From Sphingomonas sp. AOB5 (GTDB taxonomy: Bacteria; Pseudomonadota; Alphaproteobacteria; Sphingomonadales; Sphingomonadaceae): 64,000 nucleotides of DNA. Below the pieces are notes generated by a model. It had not been told where the DNA came from, searched no databases, and worked only from the letters and a program-made list of their open reading frames with translations. Location: NCBI RefSeq assembly GCF_029433115.1, contig NZ_JARNTV010000001.1:124001-188000 (forward strand). The letters run 5' to 3'. Below are positions 8,491-16,770 of this stretch, in pieces (position 1 is the stretch's first letter; each line of letters opens with the position of its first letter). The position numbers and the translations under genes are program-made.

Positions 8491-8805
8491 GCAGCTCAGG
8501 GAGGAGTTGAGGAAAAAGGGCGTCGCGCACGCGGCGCCCTTCGAGGCAGCAGACGAAACACTTTGGCAAACCATCCTGCATGGGCGCAAAGGAGTGGCGA
8601 TCAAATCGGGAGCACGCATGCCGGGCGTTTACCGGCCGTGTGACGAGTGGATACTCTAACCCTGTCGTGTGTAAAGAAGGTCCGCTTTACTCTAGGGTTA
8701 TGAATGACACGCCCTTCCGTATGAAGAGACTCGCACCTGCGGCTTGATCTCATCAAACAGAATGTCGGCGATCCGAACGCTGGTTATTTACCAAGATGGA
8801 GCGCA
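8491..8805. other. intergenic stretch after int, with one hairpin
   Basis: No convincing gene is seen. An inverted repeat at 8517-8540 (AGGGCGTCGCG / CGCGGCGCCCT, one mismatch, CA loop) follows the integrase stop and could end its transcript, though no T-run follows on the plus strand. The last part presumably carries the promoter of the nuclease-STAND gene; its ribosome site is probably TGGAG just before 8806. Confidence 0.4.
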
Positions 8806-11094
8806 ATGGCGGAATATAATTTGGGCAAGCTTTCGCATGCCGATTTCGAAGAACTGGTTCACGACTTGCTCGAAGCTGAGTGGGAATCCCCTTTAGAAAG
8901 CTTCAAGACCGGGCGCGACGGCGGCGTTGACCTGCGTCGCATCGATGCGGGTGCCAGCACGATCATTCAGTGCAAGCATTTCGAGGGCAGCAGCTTCTCG
9001 ACATTATTGTCCAAGCTGAAATCGCAGGAAATCGCGAAGGTCCGCGCGCTGGCTCCGGCGCGCTACATCCTGGTCACCTCGGTTGGACTCACGCCGGGGA
9101 ATAAGGACGCGATCGTCGAGGCGATGTATCCATTCATCCTGACGCCTGAGGATGTGATCGGCGCGTCGGAGATCGAGGACCTGCTGCGCAACCATGACGA
9201 GGTCGTGAAGCGGCACTACAAGTTGTGGCTGACCAGCACGGCGGTGATGGAACGGGTGCTGCACGCGGCCGAGCACGCGCGGACCGAGATCCATATAGCG
9301 AAGATCATCCGCAAGTTGCCGGTGTTCGTTCGGAACGACGCGTTCCCGCGGGCGCTCCAGGCGCTGGAAGATCACCGCCAGGTCATCCTGTCCGGACCAC
9401 CAGGCATCGGCAAGAGCACGCTGGCCGACATCCTGCTGTACGCGCACCTGGAAGATGGTTTCCTGCCTGCGATCATCACCGGCGACCTGGCCGAAGGTCA
9501 TGTCCTCGCACGCGCGGGCAAGCGCATGTTGTTCTACTATGACGATTTCCTTGGCGAGACTTATCTGGGCGATCGACCGGAATATCTAGGGCGCAAGGAG
9601 GACAAGGCGCTTGTCGATTTCATCGAATATGTGCAGCAATCCGAGGGTAGCCGGTTCATCCTTACATCGCGCGAGCATATCCTGGCCGACGCGCTCCAGC
9701 GTTCGGAGCGTCTCCGACAAAGCGGATTCGCCGACCATCGCTGCGTGATCGAGCTGTCAGACTATTCCAAGTCCCAGCGGGCGCGCATCCTCTACAATCA
9801 CTTGTACTTTAGCGGCCTACCGGAAGCGTATAAGGAGGCGATGCTCGCTGACGATTTCTTTCTGGAGGTCATCGAGCACGAGCATTTCAATCCGCGAGTG
9901 ATCGAATGGCTCTCGACCTTGCGCCGGCTTCGATCCGTGCCGGCCGAAGCGTACCAGGATTATGTCACCCGGTTGCTCGACAATCCCGAGGAGATCTGGC
10001 GGCACGCATTCGAGCAGGAGATATCCGGGGCAGCGCGCGGAGTCCTGATCCTGGTCTACAGCCTTGGATATTTCGTCGGCCTGGATGACCTCCGGTCCGC
10101 CTGGGATGTGTATGAACCGCACTGCGCCGCTAAGTACAACTACAGCAGCGCGCCGAACAGCTATCGTGACGCGCTCAAGGAGCTCGACGGTTCGTTCCTC
10201 CGATATGACGAAGGGCGCGTCCTGTTCCTTAACCCGTCGGTCAGGGACTTCATGGCGACCGTCCTGGAGCGCAGCCCGGATACTGTCTCGGACCTGTTGT
10301 CGACGGCGATCCGGTTCCGGCAGGTGGCGGACATCGCCGACACGGCCTCGCTGCCCGAGAGCGCACCAGAGCTGAAGGCCTTTGTACAGGACAACATGCC
10401 ATTGATGCTGTCCGCCTATAGCCGGTTGATCACCACCGAGCATGTCAAATGGGTGAGGGAGAAGGGCAACCGCGTGGGCCACCACGTGGATTTCTCCCCG
10501 TCCCAAAAGGTGCGGCACCTTGTCGAGGTGTCGGACGATTTGCAGGCGAACGGGGCACTGGACGTAGTGCGCCAATCGCTGGATCACCTACTGTCTTCCA
10601 ATGACGTGACCAGCCTTGTCTACGCGATCCAGGGCTTTCGCGAGAGCCCGTGGCTCAACCAGGGCGTCACCCGCTACCTGATCGATCCCGCGGTCGACCA
10701 CCTGCTCGAGGTGCTGCCGTTCGCAATGTCCGACGACTGCCTCACCCTGCTCGATGCCATGCAACGCGGCCTATCGTTCGAAGCACCGGTCCGGAAACAT
10801 ATAGACGATGTCATCGACCAGATCGTCCATGACGGCTTTTCCGAGGAGCGCGACAATTGCGACGGCGCCGACGACCTCACCGGGCTGAGGGACACGCTGA
10901 CCCGTATGCAGGAGCGCCATGCCAAGAACCTGAAATATGAGATCGCCTCCATCGACGAAGCGCTTGCTGAACTCGAAGATGACAACGAAGATTTCGGAAG
11001 TGGCGACGGATTGGCAGTATCGAACCAAGAGGAACCGGCCAGGGCCTATGGTGACGACGATATACGCGACCTTTTCGGGACCCTCTTCGATTGA
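8806..11094 (+). CDS. Mrr-like nuclease fused to a STAND-type NTPase
   Basis: A 762-residue protein. Residues 1-110 look like a PD-(D/E)XK restriction-endonuclease domain of the Mrr type, with a Glu in DFEELVHDLL, GRDGGVD near 36-42 and the QCK motif IIQCKHF (Gln55, Lys57). A P-loop, ILSGPPGIGKST, follows near 194-205, a Walker B-like MLFYYDDF near 241-248 and an Arg finger-like FILTSREHIL. The rest is helical with an acidic C-terminus. This matches nuclease-effector STAND proteins of bacterial defence islands, where ATPase-driven oligomerisation on sensing a phage product switches on DNA cleavage. The trigger here is unknown. An HKD protein follows 111 bases later on the same strand. Confidence 0.8.
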   Translation: MAEYNLGKLSHADFEELVHDLLEAEWESPLESFKTGRDGGVDLRRIDAGASTIIQCKHFEGSSFSTLLSKLKSQEIAKVRALAPARYILVTSVGLTPGNKDAIVEAMYPFILTPEDVIGASEIEDLLRNHDEVVKRHYKLWLTSTAVMERVLHAAEHARTEIHIAKIIRKLPVFVRNDAFPRALQALEDHRQVILSGPPGIGKSTLADILLYAHLEDGFLPAIITGDLAEGHVLARAGKRMLFYYDDFLGETYLGDRPEYLGRKEDKALVDFIEYVQQSEGSRFILTSREHILADALQRSERLRQSGFADHRCVIELSDYSKSQRARILYNHLYFSGLPEAYKEAMLADDFFLEVIEHEHFNPRVIEWLSTLRRLRSVPAEAYQDYVTRLLDNPEEIWRHAFEQEISGAARGVLILVYSLGYFVGLDDLRSAWDVYEPHCAAKYNYSSAPNSYRDALKELDGSFLRYDEGRVLFLNPSVRDFMATVLERSPDTVSDLLSTAIRFRQVADIADTASLPESAPELKAFVQDNMPLMLSAYSRLITTEHVKWVREKGNRVGHHVDFSPSQKVRHLVEVSDDLQANGALDVVRQSLDHLLSSNDVTSLVYAIQGFRESPWLNQGVTRYLIDPAVDHLLEVLPFAMSDDCLTLLDAMQRGLSFEAPVRKHIDDVIDQIVHDGFSEERDNCDGADDLTGLRDTLTRMQERHAKNLKYEIASIDEALAELEDDNEDFGSGDGLAVSNQEEPARAYGDDDIRDLFGTLFD

Positions 11095-11205
11095 GCCCGG
11101 TGACCAGCCGGAGCTTATGGGCTTAATGAGCCCGGTGGCCGGCGCTCCCGGCCAATAAAGGCGCAGTCTAGTTGAGCGGTCACCTCATCGACCGAGGGAA
11201 ACGAT

Positions 11206-12234
11206 ATGAAGATCCTCGAAGGCCGGGAGCTTGCCGCGGAGATATTGGCGCTGTTCGACCAGCCGGGGAAACTGCGTTGCGCCGTCGCATTCTGGGGTCC
11301 GGACCTTGCAAAGCTGGCGCGTGGCCGGGAGGCAGAGGTCGTGCTCGACATCTCGATGGGCGGTACCTCGCGAAACGCGCTGAAGGCATTCGGGCTGCGC
11401 CGGAAGAAGCTGCCGGACCCGAGCTCGAAGGTGACCGTCCTCGACGGGATGCATGCCAAGATATTCCTGGGCGAAAAGCTTGCCATCATCGGCTCCGCCA
11501 ACGCCTCGCGCAACGCGCTGGGCAACAAGGAAAACCCGCCCGCTTTGTCGGAAGCCGGCGTCGTGGTCGATCGTGAACTCGATCCCGTCGCATACGGGCG
11601 CGTCGAGGAAATATACAAAGGCTATTTGGAGCGGTCTCTACCGGTCACAACGAGGGATTGGGAACGCGCCGTAAGGGCCTCCGGCAATCCCGCCGCGCGG
11701 GACTATGCCGTGCCTAGTGGACCGGCCCCGGCGTCCATCCTGCGTGCGTTGCTGGATCGGCCAGAGGACTTCGGCCGGGTCTCGTTCATCTTCGCCGACG
11801 ATGAGGTCGATGCCGAAGAGCGTGCGGAAGCCAATGCCGCTTACGTCAAGGAAGTCGGCCAGGAGCCAAAGAATGCACGCCGAAGCTTGGTTTGCATGCT
11901 CGATGACGACCCCGACACGGATGCAAAGCTCCGCGGCGCGTTCCACGTCATCAACTACTGGTTCACACGCCCGGTCGGAATCTACGCCTATCATGACATC
12001 GTGCGGATTGAACACGCTGACGCCACCGTCAGTTATTTCGGTCGAAGGGGCTGGCCTAAAATTCGCGAGGAACTCGGCATGCCGCGGGTAACAAAGGATG
12101 AAGCATGGCGGCAGGACCTGGCGGTCGCCGAGGATATTGCGGCGTCGGAAGGCCAAGAGCCGACCGACCGCTTTGTCGTGCTGACGTCCGACGAGTTGTT
12201 CGAACACATGGAGCGCTCACACGAAGGTGATTGA
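11206..12234 (+). CDS. phospholipase D-like (HKD) domain protein
   Basis: A 342-residue protein with one clear HKD-type signature near residues 84-105: GMHAKIFLGEKLAIIGSANAS, i.e. His-x-Lys followed by GSAN. The domain resembles PLD-like nucleases rather than lipases; a single motif implies activity as a dimer. An N-terminal half (LRCAVAFWGPDLAKLA) shows the usual PLD-fold strand, and the C-terminal 150 residues are unassigned. It lies 111 bases after the nuclease-STAND gene on the same strand, with its own ribosome site (GAGGGA near 11194), so both may act together or be neighbouring cargo. Confidence 0.7.
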   Translation: MKILEGRELAAEILALFDQPGKLRCAVAFWGPDLAKLARGREAEVVLDISMGGTSRNALKAFGLRRKKLPDPSSKVTVLDGMHAKIFLGEKLAIIGSANASRNALGNKENPPALSEAGVVVDRELDPVAYGRVEEIYKGYLERSLPVTTRDWERAVRASGNPAARDYAVPSGPAPASILRALLDRPEDFGRVSFIFADDEVDAEERAEANAAYVKEVGQEPKNARRSLVCMLDDDPDTDAKLRGAFHVINYWFTRPVGIYAYHDIVRIEHADATVSYFGRRGWPKIREELGMPRVTKDEAWRQDLAVAEDIAASEGQEPTDRFVVLTSDELFEHMERSHEGD

Positions 12235-12371
12235 CGGGTGATCAACATTGGAGAAGCGCGAACGTTATCGCGACGCTCCTCGGGCGCTTTTCTGCAAAAA
12301 AGGAATATCTCCGCACATAATGGGGATACTGAAGGTGCTAATCCCCGCACGCGCGTGGCTGGGCATCGACC

Positions 12372-13271
12372 CTACCGTTTGAAAATGCATTCGCGATGCC
12401 ACGCTAGGAAATGCGGGTGCGGTCGTTCTGCCACACGAGTCGGTGCGAGAGCGTAGCCATTCTTGTTAGTGACACTACGGATGCTGTCAGGGTCGTTGGC
12501 CTGACGCGAGATCAGAATCTCCAGATTGTCGCCCAGGCTGATCAAACCACGGTCGAACATCCAATGCGCGGTGCCGGAGAGCGCCAACCCGTTGCTGATG
12601 ATATCGGGGCCGTTCGCTTCGACCGGTTGAATGTGCGCGGCCTCGACCTCCGCACGTCCGCCGCCGTTGATGAGCTTGAGGCCAGTGATCGCGCACCGCT
12701 GATCGTAGGCACGCAGTACGGTGCGCCGAAAAATCCGGTCCCTGACCGGCCGAGAGGTCAGCGCCGGAACGCGGACGCGCTCCTGTTCGAAGATGAAGGG
12801 CACCGGCTCCTCTCGTAGCGTGTCGCCCTTCGCAATAACGTCGGTTCGCGGCAGCAACGGCGCGTCGTCACTCAGCCCAATGTCGATGATGCGATTGAAA
12901 TCCGCTGCAGAGATCGGCCGCACGGCAGATTGCGCGCGCCCGGAAATGCGGCCCTCTTCGTTCAGCACGCCGGTTTCAATCGGCCCTTGCGGCCCGGCAA
13001 AGGGCACGGGATTGGCGAAGTCGAGATAGGAGCCAGGCTCGATCAGCGCGAGATACATGCCCGACGTCGAAGGGTCAGGGATGATGCGCTCCACCTTGGC
13101 GACCGCGAAATAGCCCCGGGTGTCGGGGACCTTGCGTGGTTCGTAATAGATGATCCAGTCGCCCTCGGTCAGTTGGGCGCGGCTCAGATATTGCGCAGGA
13201 AACTGATACCGCTCGGCCGGACTATCATCATAAATTGAATCGGATCGATGGATGAAAACGCCGAAGGCCAT
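12372..13271 (-). CDS. HNH endonuclease with PUA/EVE-like N-terminal domain
   Basis: A 299-residue protein. The N-terminal half (FIHRSDSIYDDSPAERYQFP, DWIIYYEPRK, RGYFAVAKVERIIPDP) resembles the PUA/EVE-like domains that read modified bases in restriction enzymes. The C-terminal half has an HNH_2-type nuclease core: CAITGLKL, then EAAHIQPVEANGPDIISNGLALSGTAHWMFDRG in pieces, with His of AAHI, Asn of SNGLAL and His of TAHWMFD. It lies alone on the minus strand, convergent with the HKD gene. A role as a modification-dependent restriction enzyme is inferred from the domain pairing. Confidence 0.75.
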   Translation of the reverse strand: MAFGVFIHRSDSIYDDSPAERYQFPAQYLSRAQLTEGDWIIYYEPRKVPDTRGYFAVAKVERIIPDPSTSGMYLALIEPGSYLDFANPVPFAGPQGPIETGVLNEEGRISGRAQSAVRPISAADFNRIIDIGLSDDAPLLPRTDVIAKGDTLREEPVPFIFEQERVRVPALTSRPVRDRIFRRTVLRAYDQRCAITGLKLINGGGRAEVEAAHIQPVEANGPDIISNGLALSGTAHWMFDRGLISLGDNLEILISRQANDPDSIRSVTNKNGYALAPTRVAERPHPHFLAWHRECIFKR

Positions 13272-13347
13272 TGGCAGAGAATAGACACTTCAGCGTCCGA
13301 CGCCAGCGGCCGTGCAGCTGGAGCCGGACGCCGAAGTGCGAGCGCCG

Positions 13348-13617
13348 CTAGCCTAGCTGCTCCTCTCTGAGGCGTTGCACCAACGCGTGCAGGCCAGCGA
13401 CGGGTACGAGTGTCGAACGGCCGAGCTTAATCACCTCAATGTCTCCTGAGGTGATCAGCTCGTAGACCCTCGATCGGCTGATCCCGAGCATTCTTGTTGC
13501 TTCGGGAATGCGCACCGTTATCGGTGCTAGGGATGATAGGTTGTGAAGATCGGAGGGATTGTCAGCCGTCTCCTTGCCGTAGGCGGTTCGATCCAGGTGC
13601 GATCTCGTAGCAGTCAT
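13348..13617 (-). CDS. helix-turn-helix (HTH_17/excisionase-type) DNA-binding protein
   Basis: An 89-residue protein with a MerR-like helix-turn-helix at the centre: TVRIPEATRMLGISRSRVYELITSGDIEVIKLGRSTLVPVAGLHALV. This is the HTH_17/excisionase pattern. The ATG at 13615-13617 has a strong AGGAGG site upstream. It lies close to an AlpA-type gene on the same strand; both could regulate or assist excision of the island. Confidence 0.8.
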   Translation of the reverse strand: MTATRSHLDRTAYGKETADNPSDLHNLSSLAPITVRIPEATRMLGISRSRVYELITSGDIEVIKLGRSTLVPVAGLHALVQRLREEQLG

Positions 13618-13714
13618 TTCAGGCCTCCTTGTTTGGCCCGACCATGACGACGGTGGGGGACATCTACCCCCGGTAGAAAATCAATCTGGACGCAAAGGGA
13701 ATCTGGCGGGGGTG

Positions 13715-13924
13715 CTACTGGCCTGTTTCGGCGGAGTAGAACATCGGATTGTGCAGCCAGGCGTTGATGGCGGACTCGCGCCAACCGGCGCAGCGGGTGC
13801 TGATCTGGACGTTCTTTGGGAACGTGCCGTTCTGCATCTTCCGGTACATGGTCGAGCGGCTGAGGCCGGTGCGTTCAAGAACCGTCTTGATCCTGAGGAT
13901 GCGGTCGGGGGTGTCGATCTGCAT
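13715..13924 (-). CDS. AlpA-family transcriptional regulator / excision factor
   Basis: A 69-residue AlpA-type protein: RILRIKTVLERTGLSRSTMYRKMQNGTFP followed by AGWRESAINAWL, the standard family signature. I start at the ATG at 13922-13924, preceded by AAGGTG; a GTG three codons earlier is possible. AlpA-family proteins of P4-like elements activate int or act as Xis. The heptamer cluster ahead of int is a plausible target, but that is inference. Confidence 0.85.
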   Translation of the reverse strand: MQIDTPDRILRIKTVLERTGLSRSTMYRKMQNGTFPKNVQISTRCAGWRESAINAWLHNPMFYSAETGQ

Positions 13925-14662
13925 TGGTATCACCTTGCATGAAGTGCTTCGTGGTGGTGCTCCCCGGGGCGAGTTGGGCAGGAAATCTGCGTGGTGAAAA
14001 GATGCCCAGGGGTGTCAGAGAACGACAGCGTGCACAAACGCATCTCTGGCGTAGTTCGATATTTCAGAGGTGAAGTCTCAGGGCGTCCCACGCTTTGCGT
14101 GACCGCGCTCTACGCCGCTTGAGCGGCACCGAGTCGCACAGCGTCTCGGCCCATCCGGGTTGCGATCGCTGACGCTAGATTGGTCCGGAGACCAATCTGA
14201 CCGGGCGCTGCCCGGCGGCGGAACGCGACAGCTGATGGGCGTGCGCTGGCGGACTGCTACGCAGCCACCAGGGTCCGCAGCGCCTTTGATTTCCGCGTAG
14301 CACACTCGATCCGCCCGGAGGGCGCGGCGGAGGCTGGCGCACGGGCGCGCGCGCACGCCGCCACGACGGCCGTCCGGATTCGAAAGTGCGTGCTTGCTGG
14401 CGCCTGCGGCGCCGGGCGCTTCGCGCTGAAGATCTGCGGACGGCGCTGGCGCGCCGGCGTTGCCTGCCGGCCGCGGCCAAGGGGGGTGGGCGTCGCTACC
14501 CTCTAATCCCGTCGCGGCGTGCTGCAACTTGGGCTTCGCCCAAGTCCTACTCTTCGTTTCGGCCCTGCGGGTGCTGCCCGCCGCTCAAGCGGGACTGCCG
14601 GTCCGCTCCTTGCCGCCCACCCCCCTTTTCCGGGGCCGGTGCGGTTTTCGAGGAGAAGGAAG
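13925..14662. other. gene-poor GC-rich leader ahead of the ParB-like gene, with short palindromes
   Basis: About 740 bases without a convincing gene; the open frames here are arginine/alanine/proline-rich and look like GC artefacts. The last part holds several perfect short hairpins: ACTTGGGC-TTC-GCCCAAGT at 14527-14545, then GCGGG/CCCGC and CCGCT/AGCGG nearby. The ribosome site AGGAGAAGGA (14651-14660) precedes the ParB-like start. This may be a regulatory leader or a replication/partition site. Confidence 0.4.
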
Positions 14663-16405
14663 ATGGAACTCAAGCATATCGATATCGCCAAGCTCTGCAT
14701 CTCGTCGGCGAACATGCGGGCCAAGGGCAAGCCGAACCTGTCGCACATCCTGCCGTCGATCCGGGCGCGGGGCGTGCTGGTGCCGCTGATCGTGCGGCCT
14801 GCGGAAGGTCAGGACCGGTTCGAGATCGTGGCGGGCAAGCGGCGCTACCATGCGGCGCTGGCGGTCGCGGAGGAAGGCGGCGGCGAAGAATCGCTTCCGT
14901 GCGCGATCATGGCGGCGGGTGACGACGCGGCTGCGCTGGAGGCCTCGCTGATCGAGAATGTCGCGCGGCTGGACCCTGACGAGGTGACGTTGTGGGAGAC
15001 GTTCACGCGGCTGGTCCGCGAAGGACGGTCGCCCGAGGACATTGCCCTCACCTTCGGGCTGACCGAGCTGCAGGTGAAGCGGACGCTGGCGCTAGGCAAT
15101 CTCCTGCCCCGCATCCGGGGCCTCTATCGCAAAGGCGACATCGACGTCGCGACCGTGCGGCATCTGACCCTCGCCTCGAAGGCGCGGCAGCGCGACTGGC
15201 TGGCGCTGGTGGACGATCCCGATGCGCGCTGCCCGACCGGGCATCAGTTGAAGGCTTGGCTGTTCGGTGGCGCTTTGGTGCCGGTGAGTGCGGCGCTGTT
15301 CGACATCGCCGACTATCCCGGCGAGGTGATTTCCGACCTGTTCGGCGAGGAGCGGTATTTCAGCGATACCGCCGCATTCTGGGCGGCGCAGAATGCGGCC
15401 ATCGCGGCAAAGGCCGAGGGCTATCGCGAGGCTGGCTGGCCTGAGGTGGTGATCCTCCCGACCGGCGAAACCTTCCACAGTTGGGAGCATGAGCGCTGCG
15501 CCAAGCGGAAGGGCGGGAAGGTGTTCCTCGCGTTCAGCGCGCGCGGCGAGGTGACGGTCCATGAGGGCTATATCTCGACCAAGGAAGCGCGGCGGCGCGA
15601 GCGTGGCGAAGTCAGCCAGGACGACAAGCCGGTTCGCCCCGAGATGAGCGCACCGATCCAGAACTATGTCGATCTGCACCGGCATGCGGCGGTTCGTGCC
15701 GATCTGATCGGCCAGCCTTCGGTCGCACTGCGGTTGATGGTGGCGCATGCCATTGTCGGATCGCCGCTCTGGACTGTCCGGGTCGAGGACCAGCGAGCGG
15801 CGAGCGATGCGATTGCCGAGAGCGTCGAAAATAGCGCATCCGAAGCGCGGTTCGACGAGAAGCGGCGCGCGGTGCTGGCGCTGCTCGGTTTCGATTCCGA
15901 GACCCCGACCGTCACGCGCGGTTATGAGGGCGAGCATGGCATCGCCGGGCTATTCGTCCGGCTGCTGCAGCTCCCCGATCCTGCGCTGTTCGACGTGGCG
16001 GCAGTCGTCATGGGCGAGACGCTGGAGGCCGGGAGCGCGCTGATCGAAGTGCTGGGGCCGCTGCTCGGCACCGACATCGCCAAGGTCTGGCAAGCCGACG
16101 ACGCTCTGCTCGACCTGATCCGCGACCGCGAGGTGATCGGCTGCGTCCTTGCTGATGTCGGGGGTGAGTCGGTTTCCAGCGCCAACGAGGGTGCGACAGG
16201 CAAGGTGAAGCGTGGGATCATCCGCGACTGCCTGACCGGCGAGAGCGGACGCGCCAAGATCGAGGGCTGGGTGCCGAAGTGGATGGCATTCCCGCCAGCC
16301 GCCTACACCGAGCGCGGTGGTGTCGGCACAGTCAGCCGCGCTGCGCGGGTCGCGGACCTCACTCTCTCGCAGCCCGAGCCGCAGCCACTGCGGCAGGCTG
16401 CCTGA
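14663..16405 (+). CDS. ParB/RepB/Spo0J-like protein
   Basis: A 580-residue protein with an N-terminal ParB/sulfiredoxin-like domain (IDIAKLCISSANMRAKGKPN, LVPLIVRPAEG, FEIVAGKRRYHAA) and the arginine motif ASLIENVARLDPDEVTLWETF, followed by a KorB/HTH-like helix region (EDIALTFGLTELQVKRTLALGNLLP). The long C-terminal part is typical of the extended ParB-like proteins of sphingomonad plasmids and integrative elements. The ATG at 14663 directly follows a strong ribosome site. No ParA gene is next to it, so a role in regulation or stabilisation of the element is more likely than classical partition. Confidence 0.85.
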   Translation: MELKHIDIAKLCISSANMRAKGKPNLSHILPSIRARGVLVPLIVRPAEGQDRFEIVAGKRRYHAALAVAEEGGGEESLPCAIMAAGDDAAALEASLIENVARLDPDEVTLWETFTRLVREGRSPEDIALTFGLTELQVKRTLALGNLLPRIRGLYRKGDIDVATVRHLTLASKARQRDWLALVDDPDARCPTGHQLKAWLFGGALVPVSAALFDIADYPGEVISDLFGEERYFSDTAAFWAAQNAAIAAKAEGYREAGWPEVVILPTGETFHSWEHERCAKRKGGKVFLAFSARGEVTVHEGYISTKEARRRERGEVSQDDKPVRPEMSAPIQNYVDLHRHAAVRADLIGQPSVALRLMVAHAIVGSPLWTVRVEDQRAASDAIAESVENSASEARFDEKRRAVLALLGFDSETPTVTRGYEGEHGIAGLFVRLLQLPDPALFDVAAVVMGETLEAGSALIEVLGPLLGTDIAKVWQADDALLDLIRDREVIGCVLADVGGESVSSANEGATGKVKRGIIRDCLTGESGRAKIEGWVPKWMAFPPAAYTERGGVGTVSRAARVADLTLSQPEPQPLRQAA

Positions 16406-16457
16406 GCATGGGTCTGGCGGTCACTGTGCCGCCAGACCTCCACCCGTGGAGGACATC

Positions 16458-16694
16458 ATGACCCATGATCCCGATCCCGTGACCTTGAAGCGGATCGAAC
16501 GGGCAGTTCGCAAGCTGCCCCGGTTGCAGCGCGAAATCTTCCTCGCCGCCCGGCTCGACGACATGAGCTATGTCGAAATCGCCGAGCGCACCGGCCTCGC
16601 CGTGCGCGATGTCGAGCGGCACATCGCCAAGGCGCTGACGAGCATCGACCGTCGCCTGAACAAGCCGCCGAGGCGATGGTGGCGCATCTGGTAG
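16458..16694 (+). CDS. small sigma-factor region 4-like protein (78 aa)
   Basis: The protein consists almost only of a sigma-70 region 4-type helix-turn-helix: LPRLQREIFLAARLDDMSYVEIAERTGLAVRDVERHIAKALTSI in adjoining pieces, ending RRLNKPPRRWWRIW. No region 2 is present, so it is unlikely to be a complete sigma factor; it may be an ECF-derived regulator. A GTGGAGG ribosome site lies at 16447-16453. It starts 52 bases after the ParB-like gene and is probably co-transcribed with it. Confidence 0.75.
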   Translation: MTHDPDPVTLKRIERAVRKLPRLQREIFLAARLDDMSYVEIAERTGLAVRDVERHIAKALTSIDRRLNKPPRRWWRIW

Positions 16695-16705
16695 TTTCAA
16701 AATTC

Positions 16706-16733
16706 AGCCTCGCGGGGCGTGCCCCGCGAGGCT
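16706..16733. terminator. perfect 13-bp inverted repeat, possible terminator
   Basis: AGCCTCGCGGGGC and its exact complement flank a two-base centre (GT). The palindrome starts 11 bases after the sigma-like gene. An AAAATT lies before it and only a weak GTGCTTT after it, so it is either a modest bidirectional terminator or a protein-binding palindrome. Confidence 0.5.
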
Positions 16734-16770
16734 GTGCTTTACGCCCGTGCTCGGTTAGGATCATCCACCC

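Noticed and set aside
8384..8659. 91-codon frame overlapping the integrase end
   Set aside because: It begins inside the integrase in another frame and shows no domain; the hairpin at 8517-8540 also falls within it.
11095..11160. Terminator between the nuclease-STAND and HKD genes
   Set aside because: A GGCCGG/CCGGCC hairpin can be drawn but has no T-run, so I do not call it a terminator.
14078..14527. 149-codon minus-strand frame ahead of the ParB-like gene
   Set aside because: Low-complexity Arg/Ala/Pro composition, no ribosome site, no recognisable domain.
14663..16694. Plasmid-style ParAB partition locus
   Set aside because: No ParA ATPase gene is adjacent; the ParB-like protein is followed by a sigma-region-4-like protein instead.
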